A DNA stretch of 64,000 nucleotides, taken from the NCBI GenBank assembly GCA_002238485.1, contig MPMG01000010.1, forward strand, positions 1 through 64,000, given 5' to 3'. Below the pieces are notes generated by a model. It did no database searches and was not told the DNA's origin. It worked only from the letters and a program-made list of their open reading frames with translations. This DNA is from Chloroflexi bacterium bin20. Lineage in GTDB: Bacteria > Chloroflexota > Anaerolineae > Aggregatilineales > Phototrophicaceae. Below are positions 7,370 through 15,740 of the stretch, in pieces. A program made the translations under genes and the position numbers. Positions within the stretch are counted from its first letter, which is position 1; every line of letters begins with the position of its first letter.

Positions 7370-9227
7370 GAGTCGGGCTGGGGATTGGCGTCGGGCTGGT
7401 GGTGGATTCTGGCTTCAGGGCGTCATCAAACTCTTGCGCTTCGTCATCGCCCTCGCGATTGATTGGCGCCTGTGCAGCCGTCGGCTCGAAGCTGATCCAG
7501 CCATAGCCCGGAAAATAGACCTCGACCCAGGTGTGGGCATCGCGTTCGCGCACGATAAACTGCTTGCTCGCGGGCTCAAGCTCTCCCTGAGAAAAACCGG
7601 CCGCCAGCCGCGCGGGAATGCCCAGATTCCGCAGCATGATGATCATGGCGGTGGCATAATAGGTGCAATAGCCTTCCTGCACATCAAAGAGCAACCACTC
7701 GACCGTATCGACATTGGCTGGCGGCGCGCTGATGGATTCGTTGTAACGTATATTTTTGCGCAGCCAGCTTTCGATGGCGCGCGCGCGGTCGTAGGGAGTG
7801 TCCGCTTCCGCTTCTGCCACGATCTGCTGTGCCAACTCCAGCACTCGCGCGCTGGGCAAGCCGACATAGAGGCTGGCGCTGCTGACCCACTCGGGATAAT
7901 TCGTGCCGGCTCGGCGCAATTCGTCCGCTGTGGCAATGCTGGCCTGGCTGGTTACGGCATAGGTCTCACCCTGGCGCATCACTTGCAGCGGGCGGATCAC
8001 CGACACATTCATGGCGAAATTCTGCGGCTTGTCGATATAGAGCAGATCAATCTTGCCATCGCGATCGATGCGTTGGGGCTGGGGTGCAGCGTAGAAAATA
8101 CGCGAATTGGCTGCGCCGATAGTAATCCGCTGCTGCACGGGCTGCCTCTGGGCTCCCAGCACTTCGTCGTTCATGGTGATTTCGACCGGAGCGGACCGAT
8201 CGGTGATTCGCAAATCGGCCGAGGGCGACCACTGTCCGTTGCTATAACGTTCATACACGCGCGACCGCCAATAATAGCGCTGAGGCGAAGGCGGGGCCTC
8301 GACCGTGAAGACGACTTCGTTGCCCAGGTTGATGGCGCCCCGCAAGTTCAGCTGATCAGTTCCATAATAATCCGTGGTCGCGAGTCCATCTCCTTCTATC
8401 GGCGCGAAGACACGGCTCCAGGCATCGGCGATCTGCTGCAGCGGGTCAGAAACGAGAAAATCCTGGAATTCGTCCAGGCGCTCTTGCAAGTCGCGGCTGG
8501 GCACATGCCAGGCCAGCGCCAACGCCACCACTGACAAAGCCAACCCGATCGCAGCGAACTGCCTGAACAGCATGAGCGGAAAACGGATGCCCCGAGCGCG
8601 CCATTGCCAGCGACGGGTGTGCAAGTTGGAGCGCACCAGCAGCACAAGCGCCATGAGCAAAAAGCCGAGCAGGTAGCGGTCCAGCGGCGCTTCGCCACCA
8701 AAAAAGGCGATGTTGACCAGCAGAATCAGCCCGGGCGGCAAGATCACTCGCCAGACGCGCTCCAGCCGAAACAAATGCCAGCCGGTATTATAGGTCAGCA
8801 GCCAAAATAGCATGCCCACCAGCAGGGTGAAGACCAGCCCGTCCGTGTTGATGCCCGCGCCGACGACATCGACCAGCCAGCCATAACTGCGGTGTATCGT
8901 CTCCATCAGCGCTTCGGGCAAGGGCAGGTCGATTTGCAGCGCGGCGGAAATCCATACGGCGGCAGGGCCAATCAGCATCGTTGCCAGCAATGCCCGCACT
9001 TCGCCAATGCGGCTGTGCGAGACGATCGCGCCATAGAGCAGGCCAAAAAGCGTAACCGGCAACACGACATTGAGGTCGATTGCCCAGCCAGCATTTGCGA
9101 TCGCCAGCAGCGGCATCAGCAGCAGCACGCTGCTAACGATGAGCGTGGAGATCGTATCGGGCGCAATGGGACTGCGCCAGCGAGATCGACGTCGGCGTCG
9201 GCTGGTGGACAGGGCAGCAGCGGTCAT
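7224..9227 (-). CDS. Transglutaminase-like (TgpA-type) membrane protein, N-terminal part, frameshifted
   Basis: From the ATG at 9227 the protein has several hydrophobic spans in the first 200 residues, an extracytoplasmic DUF3488-like region and a transglutaminase core. The catalytic Cys lies in EGYCTYYATAMI, the His in RDAHTWVEVYFPGYGW and the Asp position is replaced by Glu in SFEPT, as is common in this group. The frame ends in a Thr/Pro-rich linker with an out-of-family tail, and the expected C-terminal span lies in another frame at 6779-7369. The ORF can be extended to 9323, but the leader would be non-hydrophobic and MTAAALSTSRRRRR is the natural start. Probably an extracytoplasmic peptidase or cross-linking enzyme. 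Confidence 0.85.
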   Translation of the reverse strand: MTAAALSTSRRRRRSRWRSPIAPDTISTLIVSSVLLLMPLLAIANAGWAIDLNVVLPVTLFGLLYGAIVSHSRIGEVRALLATMLIGPAAVWISAALQIDLPLPEALMETIHRSYGWLVDVVGAGINTDGLVFTLLVGMLFWLLTYNTGWHLFRLERVWRVILPPGLILLVNIAFFGGEAPLDRYLLGFLLMALVLLVRSNLHTRRWQWRARGIRFPLMLFRQFAAIGLALSVVALALAWHVPSRDLQERLDEFQDFLVSDPLQQIADAWSRVFAPIEGDGLATTDYYGTDQLNLRGAINLGNEVVFTVEAPPSPQRYYWRSRVYERYSNGQWSPSADLRITDRSAPVEITMNDEVLGAQRQPVQQRITIGAANSRIFYAAPQPQRIDRDGKIDLLYIDKPQNFAMNVSVIRPLQVMRQGETYAVTSQASIATADELRRAGTNYPEWVSSASLYVGLPSARVLELAQQIVAEAEADTPYDRARAIESWLRKNIRYNESISAPPANVDTVEWLLFDVQEGYCTYYATAMIIMLRNLGIPARLAAGFSQGELEPASKQFIVRERDAHTWVEVYFPGYGWISFEPTAAQAPINREGDDEAQEFDDALKPESTTSPTPIPSPTLAASPSAAPSEEAAQSFLEEPTPTPTAHPTATSPHPATAVHLAHRGTT

Positions 9228-9346
9228 CGCTTTGTGAATTTGGCTGGCTTCGTACGAGTAGCTTATGCCAGTTTTGGCAGGCTGGCAAGCGCTGTGAGCG
9301 GGGGACTCGCGCTGGCTGCCCATGGTGAATCTGCGCTACACTAGCA

Positions 9347-9711
9347 GTATCCGGGTTTGCTAGGGAGATCGCGGCAGGTCATGCGCCTGTCGAGGAAAGT
9401 CCGCACTCCACAGGGTAACGATGCCGGCTAACAGCCGGGCAGGGCAACCTGACGGCAAGTGCAACAGAGAGCAGATTGCAGCGCAGGCTGTGAGGGTGAA
9501 AGGGTGCGGTAAGAGCGCACCGGACGCGGCAGCAATGTCGTGTGCCAGGCAAACCCCATCGGGAGCAAGGTGAAGCAGGCGCAGTGGAGGGACCCCTTCC
9601 AAAAAAAGCGCCGGGTGCACCGCTAGAGGTCGGTGGCGACGCCGACCCCAGATAGATGATCTCCCCGTCTGCGGACGGACAGGATGCGGCTTATGCGGCG
9701 GACTCGGATAC
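9347..9711 (+). ncRNA. rnpB: RNase P RNA, bacterial type A
   Basis: The catalytic RNA that trims tRNA 5' ends. Diagnostic conserved segments are present in order: GAGGAAAGTCCGCACTCC at about 9392-9409 (P4 5' strand), the AGGGTGAAAGGGTGCGGTAA block near 9491-9510 followed by GAGCGCACCG, CAGGCAAACCCC near 9546-9557, GATAGATGATC near 9651-9661 and ACAGGATGCGGCTTAT near 9679-9694. The ends were set from helix P1: 9347-9357 pairs with 9701-9711 over 11 positions with only G-U wobbles as exceptions. Total about 365 nt. Confidence 0.95.
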
Positions 9712-9714
9712 CTT

Positions 9715-9776
9715 GTGCCCCTGCAACCACTGAGGGGCACTCTGCTCTTGCCATTTCAAAACTGCGCCAGTTTTTT
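9715..9776 (+). terminator. Two hairpins downstream of RNase P RNA
   Basis: GTGCCCCT at 9715-9722 pairs perfectly with AGGGGCAC at 9733-9740. A second small hairpin, AAAACTG (9758-9764) with CAGTTTT (9768-9774), runs into TT. Either could end rnpB transcription; the first lacks a T run and the second is AT-rich, so efficiency is uncertain. Confidence 0.5.
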
Positions 9777-9787
9777 CGGAGGCAAGC

Positions 9788-11242
9788 ATGGACCGCCGTC
9801 CCAACATCTTGTGGATCTGCACCGACCAACAGCGTTACGACACGATTGGCGCACTGGGCAACGAGCATGTCTCCACGCCGCATATCGACCGGCTGGTGGG
9901 GCAGGGCACAGCCTTTCTGCGCGCGTATTGCCAAAGTCCGATTTGCACGCCCAGCCGCGCCAGCTTCTTGACCGGCATGGTTCCCAGCGCCGTCCGCGTC
10001 AACCGCAATGGCAATCCAGCCTTCCCCGACTTCCCGCCCTTGATCAGCCGCCGCCTTGCAGATGCCGGCTATTCCTGCGGGCTGGTCGGCAAGCTGCATC
10101 TCGCCAGCGCTTATGGGCGCGTCGAAGAGCGTGCCGACGATGGGTACGGCTACTGGCAGTACAGCCACGCGCCCCGCGACGACTGGGCTAGCGGTCATGA
10201 TTATGCCGACTGGGTTCGTGAACATGGCGGCGACCTCGGCGAGCTGGTCAAAGACCCGCGCGGTGTGCCGGCCGAGCTGCATCAGACGACCTGGTGCGCA
10301 GAAAAGACGATCGAGTTCATGCAAGCCAACCGCGATCGCGCCTGGTTCGCCAGCGTCAACATCTACGACCCGCACCCGCCTTTTAATCCGCCGCAACAAT
10401 ACCGCGAACTTTTCGACCCGTCTGCCGTGGATCCGCCACTCTTCCGCGATACCGACCTGGCGCAGCAGTCAAAACTGGCGGATATCGACTTCCAATCGCA
10501 GGCGCGCCATCCGGATTGCCTGGACATCAACAGTCCCATTTTGCCGCAGTCGCCGCAGCGTTCGCTCATTGAAGCCGAAACACCCGGCGCGCGCGACGCC
10601 CGCACGCTCATCGCCGCCTATTACGCCATGATCAAGCTGATCGACGACCAAGTCGGGCGCATCATGGCGGCGCTGGATGCCAGTGGGCAGCGCGACAATA
10701 CCATCATCATTTTCACCAGCGATCACGGCGAAATGCTGGGCGACCACGGTTTGATCCAAAAAGGCTGCCGCTTTTATGAAGGTCTGGTGCGCGTGCCGCT
10801 GGTCATGTCTTGGGGCGACCAGTTTGCAGCGGGGTTGCGCAGTCGGGCATTGGTCGAGCTGACGGACATTGTGCCGACCTTGCTGGAAATCTGCGGATTG
10901 GCAATCCCGCCCTACATGACCGGCAAGTCGCTGCTGCCCATCCTTTCAGGCGAGCAAGACCCCGACCAGCACCGCGATCTTGTGCGCAGCGAATACATCG
11001 ACGCGATAGACCTGCCCGGCGCATCAGTAGCGACCATGCAATTTGACGGACGTTACAAATTCATCCGCTATCACAATCATAATCAAGGCGAACTGTATGA
11101 CTTGCAGAGCGACCCCGGCGAATTTGAGGACTTGTGGGAAAGCGCCGCGCATCAGGAACTGAAATTGGAGTTGGCGCTGCGCAGTCTGGATGCCGCGATG
11201 ATGAACCAATATCACGGACCGCCGCGCATCGGGCCGATGTAG
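9788..11242 (+). CDS. Type I (formylglycine-dependent) sulfatase
   Basis: This 484-residue alkaline-phosphatase-superfamily sulfatase hydrolyses a sulfate ester. The N-terminus RPNILWICTDQQ supplies metal-binding Asp13, and QSPICTPSRASFLTG contains the C-x-P-S-R signature with Cys53 as the residue converted to formylglycine. FTSDHGEMLGDHG near residue 320 provides further metal ligands and KGCRFYEGLVRVPL matches the family. No signal peptide is visible, so the enzyme appears cytoplasmic, as for choline-sulfatase-like members. The ribosome site CGGAGG precedes the ATG. The substrate is not identifiable; the nearest formylglycine-enzyme-fold protein in the window (55490-57127) is fused to TIR and is unlikely to be its activator. 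Confidence 0.93.
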   Translation: MDRRPNILWICTDQQRYDTIGALGNEHVSTPHIDRLVGQGTAFLRAYCQSPICTPSRASFLTGMVPSAVRVNRNGNPAFPDFPPLISRRLADAGYSCGLVGKLHLASAYGRVEERADDGYGYWQYSHAPRDDWASGHDYADWVREHGGDLGELVKDPRGVPAELHQTTWCAEKTIEFMQANRDRAWFASVNIYDPHPPFNPPQQYRELFDPSAVDPPLFRDTDLAQQSKLADIDFQSQARHPDCLDINSPILPQSPQRSLIEAETPGARDARTLIAAYYAMIKLIDDQVGRIMAALDASGQRDNTIIIFTSDHGEMLGDHGLIQKGCRFYEGLVRVPLVMSWGDQFAAGLRSRALVELTDIVPTLLEICGLAIPPYMTGKSLLPILSGEQDPDQHRDLVRSEYIDAIDLPGASVATMQFDGRYKFIRYHNHNQGELYDLQSDPGEFEDLWESAAHQELKLELALRSLDAAMMNQYHGPPRIGPM

Positions 11243-11263
11243 CTGAGGCCCAAAAACAAAGAA

Positions 11264-11288
11264 CCCCTCGCATCAACGATACGAGGGG
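11264..11288 (-). terminator. Terminator between the sulfatase and cold-shock genes
   Basis: CCCCTCG at 11264-11270 pairs with CGAGGGG at 11282-11288, with a further ATC/GAT inside after one mismatch. Read on the minus strand the hairpin is followed by TTCTTTGTTTTTG, so it best serves as an intrinsic terminator for the cold-shock gene; it may also stop the convergent sulfatase transcript. Confidence 0.75.
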
Positions 11289-11314
11289 CGGTGGATTGAT
11301 CCATTCGGGCAAGG

Positions 11315-11524
11315 TTATACGCGTAGAACCCTGCTCGCCTGTTTCCCTTTCGGACCTTCGGTGATGGTGAATTCGACAGTCTCGCCTTGATCGAGGCTGC
11401 GATAGCCCTCTCCGTCGATGGCTGAATAGTGGACAAAAATGTCTGGACCTTGCTGTTGTTCGATGAAACCATAGCCCTTTTCAGCGCTAAACCATTTCAC
11501 CGTCCCGGTAATACGTTCTTCCAT
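11315..11524 (-). CDS. Cold-shock domain protein (CspA family)
   Basis: A 69-residue single OB-fold RNA/ssDNA-binding protein that unwinds RNA and helps translation in the cold or in growth transitions. RNP1 is KGYGFIEQ and RNP2 is DIFVHYSAI; the N-terminus GTVKWFSAEKGYGFI is the family signature. AGGAG lies about ten bases before the ATG. A strong promoter sits about 115 bases upstream of the start, so the mRNA has a long leader, as in known cold-shock genes. Confidence 0.96.
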   Translation of the reverse strand: MEERITGTVKWFSAEKGYGFIEQQQGPDIFVHYSAIDGEGYRSLDQGETVEFTITEGPKGKQASRVLRV

Positions 11525-11645
11525 GCTGGAACTGCTCCTGAACTACTTTGTGCAAGCGATCCTTTGTTTCAGCTGACCTCGCGTATAAGCCGAACTGTCA
11601 CAAAGATTGAGGGATAAGTTGATTCAACCTAACCACTCATAACCT

Positions 11646-11674
11646 ACTATACACGCAGAACGGGTATTTGACAA
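11646..11674 (-). promoter_or_regulatory. Strong promoter and long leader of the cold-shock gene
   Basis: On the minus strand TTGTCA (11669-11674) and TATAGT (11646-11651) are spaced by exactly 17 bases. Transcription should start near 11639, leaving a leader of roughly 115 nt (11525-11639) that could fold as a thermoregulatory element, as known for cspA mRNAs. The leader function is inference. Confidence 0.72.
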
Positions 11675-11743
11675 CAGTTTGAGCCAATATTAGTAAAGAT
11701 TTAACATTTGCCCTTGCCGCGCCTTCATGCGACCGACTGTGCG

Positions 11744-12478
11744 CTACTCAAAGAAACGATAGCGAAGCAGTGTCCAGGCGGCGATCGGCGCGTCAGTCCA
11801 CTTGATCTTCTTGCCTTCGTCGTATTCGCGCCCATAATACGAAATCGGCACTTCCACGATGCGGATGCCCTGCCGCAGCACTTTTGCGGTGAACTCCGGC
11901 TCAAAGTCGAAGCCGCGAGAATTGATCGTCATTCCCCCAACCACCTCGCGCCGAAAGCACTTATAGCAAGTTTCCATATCGCTGAGGATGGCGTTAAACA
12001 AGATATTGGTGATGAGCGTAAGCCCTTTGTTCGCCACCATATTCCAGAAGTTCATCGCCTTGCGCGTGCCGCCCAAAAATCGCGAACCATACACGACTGT
12101 CGCCACGCCTTCCTGGATCGGCGTCAGCAGCATGCGGTATTCGCGCGGATCATATTCGAAGTCGGCATCCTGGATGATGATGACTTCGCCAGTGGTTTTC
12201 TGGAATCCAGTAACCAGCGCAGCGCCTTTGCCACGGTTGTTTTCGTGATATACGATCTGCACACGGCTGTCGGCTTCTGCCTCGATCTGCAACAAGATAT
12301 CTCGTGTGCCATCGGTCGATCCATCGTCAACGATTATGACCTCGTCGACAAGTTCTTCCGCCAAGACTCGACCGACAATATCCTTGACTGTGTAGACCTC
12401 GTTGTAACAAGGAATAACGACGCTCAGGCTGGGTTTTGGCGCATGTGGATCGGGTGGGTGGGAAGGGGGATGTCTCAT
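11744..12478 (-). CDS. Family 2 glycosyltransferase (dolichol-phosphate-mannose synthase-like)
   Basis: This 244-residue GT-A enzyme should move a sugar from a nucleotide donor to a lipid-phosphate or other acceptor at the cytoplasmic membrane face. LSVVIPCYNE begins the nucleotide-binding fold; VDDGSTDGTRDIL, NRGKGAALVTGF and IIQDADFEYDP (DxD-type metal site) match the DPM1/undecaprenyl-phosphate group. The late ISYYGREYDEGKKIKW motif is also typical. No C-terminal membrane spans are seen. Its product may serve the ArnT-type membrane glycosyltransferases at 25902-28926. Confidence 0.9.
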   Translation of the reverse strand: MRHPPSHPPDPHAPKPSLSVVIPCYNEVYTVKDIVGRVLAEELVDEVIIVDDGSTDGTRDILLQIEAEADSRVQIVYHENNRGKGAALVTGFQKTTGEVIIIQDADFEYDPREYRMLLTPIQEGVATVVYGSRFLGGTRKAMNFWNMVANKGLTLITNILFNAILSDMETCYKCFRREVVGGMTINSRGFDFEPEFTAKVLRQGIRIVEVPISYYGREYDEGKKIKWTDAPIAAWTLLRYRFFE

Positions 12479-12561
12479 TTGCTTGTCCGTGTACTGTTGA
12501 GTCTGGCTGCCGGCTGATGCTCGACAGAGTATACCACAGCCGCCCGCGCAGGTCTCAGCGC

Positions 12562-12969
12562 CTAGGCGAGGTCGTCTGGAATCCCCCGCAAGATCGCTGC
12601 GCTGCCCGCGATGATTCGCGCCCGGCGATGCGGCGTTCGCGCCAGGTACAAGCGCGCATAATCGGTGATCGAGGCATAGGCATCGGGGAAGCGCTCGATC
12701 GCGTCGCCGACCAAGCCCGCTTCTCGCATCAGCGCAATGCAGTCCGATTGCTCGGCGATATCAAAGTCGGCGCCCAGCCAGCTCATGGGCGCGTCCAGGT
12801 AGGCGACATCGGTGAAGAGCAGGTAAAAGGCAGGTTGGCTGCGCTGCCCTTGATACACTGCCAGATACAAACGCGAAAGCCGCCGATGATAATGAAATAT
12901 TTGGCAGCGATAATTCATCGGCTTGCTGATGTTGAAGGCGTTGCTGCTGCCGGGCTGGCGCTTCGCCAT
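12562..12969 (-). CDS. Hypothetical protein
   Basis: A 135-residue protein I do not recognise. It starts MAKRQPGSSNAFNISKPMNY, lacks a signal peptide or membrane span and is rich in Tyr, Leu and Arg. A central FYLLFTDVAYLDAPMSW segment and a helical C-terminus with ARLYLARTPHRRARIIAG are seen. It reads as a genuine gene because the opposite frames in this stretch have no family resemblance. It lies 83 bp downstream of nothing on its own strand and upstream of the glycosyltransferase at 11744-12478. Confidence 0.55.
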   Translation of the reverse strand: MAKRQPGSSNAFNISKPMNYRCQIFHYHRRLSRLYLAVYQGQRSQPAFYLLFTDVAYLDAPMSWLGADFDIAEQSDCIALMREAGLVGDAIERFPDAYASITDYARLYLARTPHRRARIIAGSAAILRGIPDDLA

Positions 12970-13065
12970 GCTGGTTCCCGCTGTTCGCTAGGGTTTGATG
13001 TTGTCGCCACGAGGCGCATCCAAGGATTTGACCACAGAGCAGCCCGCAGACAAAGGGCGATTGGT

Positions 13066-13094
13066 TTGGCAGCAGCGCGCTTATCTGACACAAT
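13066..13094 (+). promoter_or_regulatory. Promoter for the dehydrogenase/epimerase run
   Basis: TTGGCA (13066-13071) and CACAAT (13089-13094) are separated by 17 bases. A transcript from about 13101 would have a 19-nt leader containing AAAGGGAGGTGA, nearly the full complement of the 16S rRNA 3' end, ahead of the ATG at 13120. Confidence 0.5.
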
Positions 13095-13119
13095 ATTCGC
13101 TCCAGAAAGGGAGGTGACC

Positions 13120-13890
13120 ATGCGCTTTGCAAACAAGACAGCAGTCGTGACTGGCGCAGCCACGGGTATCGGCGCAGCCACAGCGCTGGCATTTGGCGCA
13201 GAGGGCGCCCGGGTTGTGTTGGCCGATATCAATCAGGCAGCGCTGGATGAGCGTGTGGCCGAGATCCAGGCGGACGGCGGCGAGGCGATCGCTGTCAAAG
13301 CCGATGTATCCCAGCCCAGCCAGATCCAGCGCATGGTCAGCGCGGCGGTCGAGGCATTTGGCGGCATTGACTGCCTGGTTGCCAGCGCCGGCATCCAGAC
13401 CTATGGCAGCGTCGTCAGCACCGACGAAGACACTTGGGATCGTACGCTGGCCATCAATGCCAAGGGCGTCTTCCTGGCAGCCAAATATTGCATCCCGCAG
13501 ATGGCCAAGGGCGGAGGCGGCGCTATCGTCAATGTTGCTTCGGTGCAGGGCTTGTTCAGCCAGCCGAATGTGGCAGCCTATTCCGCTTCCAAAGGCGCAG
13601 TGATCGCAATGACGCGCACGATGGCGCTGGATCATGCCGCAGACAAGATCCGCGCCAACAGCCTGTGCCCGGGCTCGGTCGATACGCCCATGCTGCGTGA
13701 CTCGGCGCAGCTATTCAGTCCTACCGATCCTGGCGGCGCAATCAAGGACTGGGGTGGCTTGCATGCCTTGGGACGAGTTGCCCAGCCAGCCGAAATGGCT
13801 CAAGTGGCGCTCTTTTTGTGCAGCGATGCCGCGTCTTTCATCACGGGCGCAGCCATTGTCGCCGATGGCGGCTTGACCATCCGCATCTGA
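13120..13890 (+). CDS. Short-chain dehydrogenase/reductase (SDR)
   Basis: A 256-residue classical SDR, an NAD(P)-dependent alcohol or sugar oxidoreductase. VVTGAATGIGAATAL is the cofactor-binding loop, the catalytic Ser sits in NVASVQGLF and YSASK gives the catalytic Tyr and Lys. The ORF is open far upstream, but GGGAGGTGA immediately before the ATG at 13120 fixes the start. It is a clear paralogue of the SDR at 14961-15740: both share the region around D-P-x-x-A-I-x-D-W-G. The aldose-epimerase-like neighbour suggests a sugar or polyol substrate. Confidence 0.92.
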   Translation: MRFANKTAVVTGAATGIGAATALAFGAEGARVVLADINQAALDERVAEIQADGGEAIAVKADVSQPSQIQRMVSAAVEAFGGIDCLVASAGIQTYGSVVSTDEDTWDRTLAINAKGVFLAAKYCIPQMAKGGGGAIVNVASVQGLFSQPNVAAYSASKGAVIAMTRTMALDHAADKIRANSLCPGSVDTPMLRDSAQLFSPTDPGGAIKDWGGLHALGRVAQPAEMAQVALFLCSDAASFITGAAIVADGGLTIRI

Positions 13891-13900
13891 GGGAGGCACT

Positions 13901-14947
13901 ATGACTTGCCGGTGCGCTGAGAACCTGCTCGGGCACTCCATGCGTTCGCTTGTTGTTGAGAATGACCTGTTGTCCGCGGTCATTTTGCTGGACAAGGGCG
14001 CGGATATCTACAGCCTGGTCTACAAACCCGCCGACATGGATGTGTTGTGGAAGTCGCCCTGGGGCATGAAGCACAGCTCGCGCGGCTTCGACTCGGCATT
14101 CGATTCGCAGACAGCCTGGCTGGAAGCCTACGCGGGCGGCTGGCAGGTTCTCTTCCCCAACGGCGGCTTCGAAAATACCTACAAGGGCGCGCGGCTGGGT
14201 TTTCATGGCGAGGCATCCATGCGAGCATGGGATTATGAAATCTGCCAAGAGGCCGCCGATATGCTGGAGGTCAAGCTCAGCACCCAGCTCCTGCGCAGTC
14301 CCTACACAATCGAACGCTGGCTAGGCTTGCGCGTTGGCAGCCCTGTCTTGCATATCCGCGAGCGCATCACCAACCAGGCAGGCGAGCCGATGGACTGCAT
14401 GTGGAGTCATCATCCGGCCTTTGGCGCGCCCTTCTTGAGCGAACATTGCGTCATTGATACAGGCGCGCGCAGGCTGCTGGCGGACGATGACTATGCTGGC
14501 GCAGCCAATCCATTAACACCAGGCAAGACATACGACTGGCCCAGTGCGGACGAACTTGATATGTCGCGCGTTCCCTCGCCCGACCAGGAACGCGACCTGC
14601 TCGCCTACCTGTGCGATTTTGAGAGCGGCTGGTACGCCATCACCAATCAGCAGCTGGGCATCGGCATCGGCATGTGCTGGGATGCCGGCGTTTTCCCCTA
14701 CGCCTGGTTTTGGCAAGAGATCAATTCTTCGCCCGGCTTCCCCTTTTACAAACGCTGTTATGTCATCGCCATCGAGCCGGCTTCGTCCATACCCGGGCAG
14801 GGTTTGAGCGCCGTCATCAAAAAGACCGGGGCGCAGCTCACGCTGCAGCCCGGCGAATCGCGGGAAGTGGAAATGAAGGCGGTATTTTACCAGTCCAGCA
14901 GCGGCGTCGCTGCCATCAACAACGATGGAATCGTTCAGTTGAAGTGA
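13901..14947 (+). CDS. Aldose-1-epimerase-like (galactose mutarotase fold) protein, DUF4432-type
   Basis: The 348-residue product resembles beta-sandwich aldose epimerase-like proteins. It has an opening LVVENDLLSAVILLDKGADI, a GGWQVLFPNGG block near residue 84, WSHHPAFGAPF near 168 (candidate catalytic His) and a late EPASSIPGQGL segment. Proteins of this kind interconvert sugar anomers or are uncharacterised sugar-binding relatives. It starts 10 bp after the first SDR and 13 bp before the second, so the three genes form an operon. An alternative start is MRSLVVENDLL at residue 14. Confidence 0.75.
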   Translation: MTCRCAENLLGHSMRSLVVENDLLSAVILLDKGADIYSLVYKPADMDVLWKSPWGMKHSSRGFDSAFDSQTAWLEAYAGGWQVLFPNGGFENTYKGARLGFHGEASMRAWDYEICQEAADMLEVKLSTQLLRSPYTIERWLGLRVGSPVLHIRERITNQAGEPMDCMWSHHPAFGAPFLSEHCVIDTGARRLLADDDYAGAANPLTPGKTYDWPSADELDMSRVPSPDQERDLLAYLCDFESGWYAITNQQLGIGIGMCWDAGVFPYAWFWQEINSSPGFPFYKRCYVIAIEPASSIPGQGLSAVIKKTGAQLTLQPGESREVEMKAVFYQSSSGVAAINNDGIVQLK

Positions 14948-14960
14948 AAGAGAGACGACA

Positions 14961-15740
14961 ATGAGCCAGCGCTTTGCGGACAAAGTGATTATCGTTACCG
15001 GCGCGGGAAAGGGGATCGGTCGTGCTTGTGCCATCGCGTTCGCAGACGAGGGCGGCAACGTCGTCATCGCCGATATTGATGCGCGGGCGGGCGCAGAAAC
15101 GGCGCAGCAAATACGTGAAAAGGGCGGACGCGCGCATGTCGTGGTGGGCGATATTGCCGAAGAAGCCTATGTCAAGCGTATGGTGAACGAGGCGGTTTCG
15201 CAGTTCGGCGGCGTCGATGTTTTGCACAACAATGCTGGCGTGGCGCGATATGGCACTGTGGTCGACCAGCCGGTCGAAGACTGGGATTATCAGATCAACA
15301 TCAATCTGCGCGCCGCTTTTTTGACTTGCAAGTATTGCATCCCACACATGCGCAAGCGCGGTGGCGGCGCGATCGTCAATACATCGTCGGTGCAGGCTGT
15401 GGCATCGCAACGCACGGTGGCGGCTTATGCGGCATCCAAAGGCGCGATCGTCAGTTTTACAACGACAGTTGCGCTGGACCACGCGCGCGAAAATATCCGC
15501 TGCAATTGCATCGCGCCGGGATCGATTCATACACCTATGCTCGACCAGGCCGCCGACCTGTTTGAGCCGGACGACCCCGCTCGCGCCATCGCCGACTGGG
15601 GCGACATGCATCCCATTGGTCGGGTGGGACGCCCGGAGGAGGTCGCCAAGCTGGTGCTATTCCTCGCCAGCGGTGATGCCTCATTCATCACCGGCGCATT
15701 TTATCGGATCGATGGTGGCTTGCTGTCACCGCTGTTCTAG
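14961..15740 (+). CDS. Short-chain dehydrogenase/reductase (SDR), paralogue
   Basis: A 259-residue classical SDR: VTGAGKGIGRACAIAF for cofactor binding, NNAG, catalytic Ser in NTSSVQAV and YAASK. It is closely similar to the SDR at 13120-13890, including the C-terminal F-I-T-G-A-x-x-x-x-D-G-G-L. The pair may catalyse successive oxidations or interconvert epimers together with the epimerase-like protein between them. AGAGAG precedes the start. It overlaps the convergent enolase-like gene by 15 bp. Confidence 0.92.
   Translation: MSQRFADKVIIVTGAGKGIGRACAIAFADEGGNVVIADIDARAGAETAQQIREKGGRAHVVVGDIAEEAYVKRMVNEAVSQFGGVDVLHNNAGVARYGTVVDQPVEDWDYQININLRAAFLTCKYCIPHMRKRGGGAIVNTSSVQAVASQRTVAAYAASKGAIVSFTTTVALDHARENIRCNCIAPGSIHTPMLDQAADLFEPDDPARAIADWGDMHPIGRVGRPEEVAKLVLFLASGDASFITGAFYRIDGGLLSPLF

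Noticed and set aside
9360..10399. Minus-strand ORFs over RNase P RNA and the sulfatase start
   Set aside because: They cross a structured RNA and a motif-confirmed gene; no independent support.
12436..13119. Upstream extension of the first SDR
   Set aside because: The strong ribosome site just before 13120 and the standard SDR N-terminus fix the start there.
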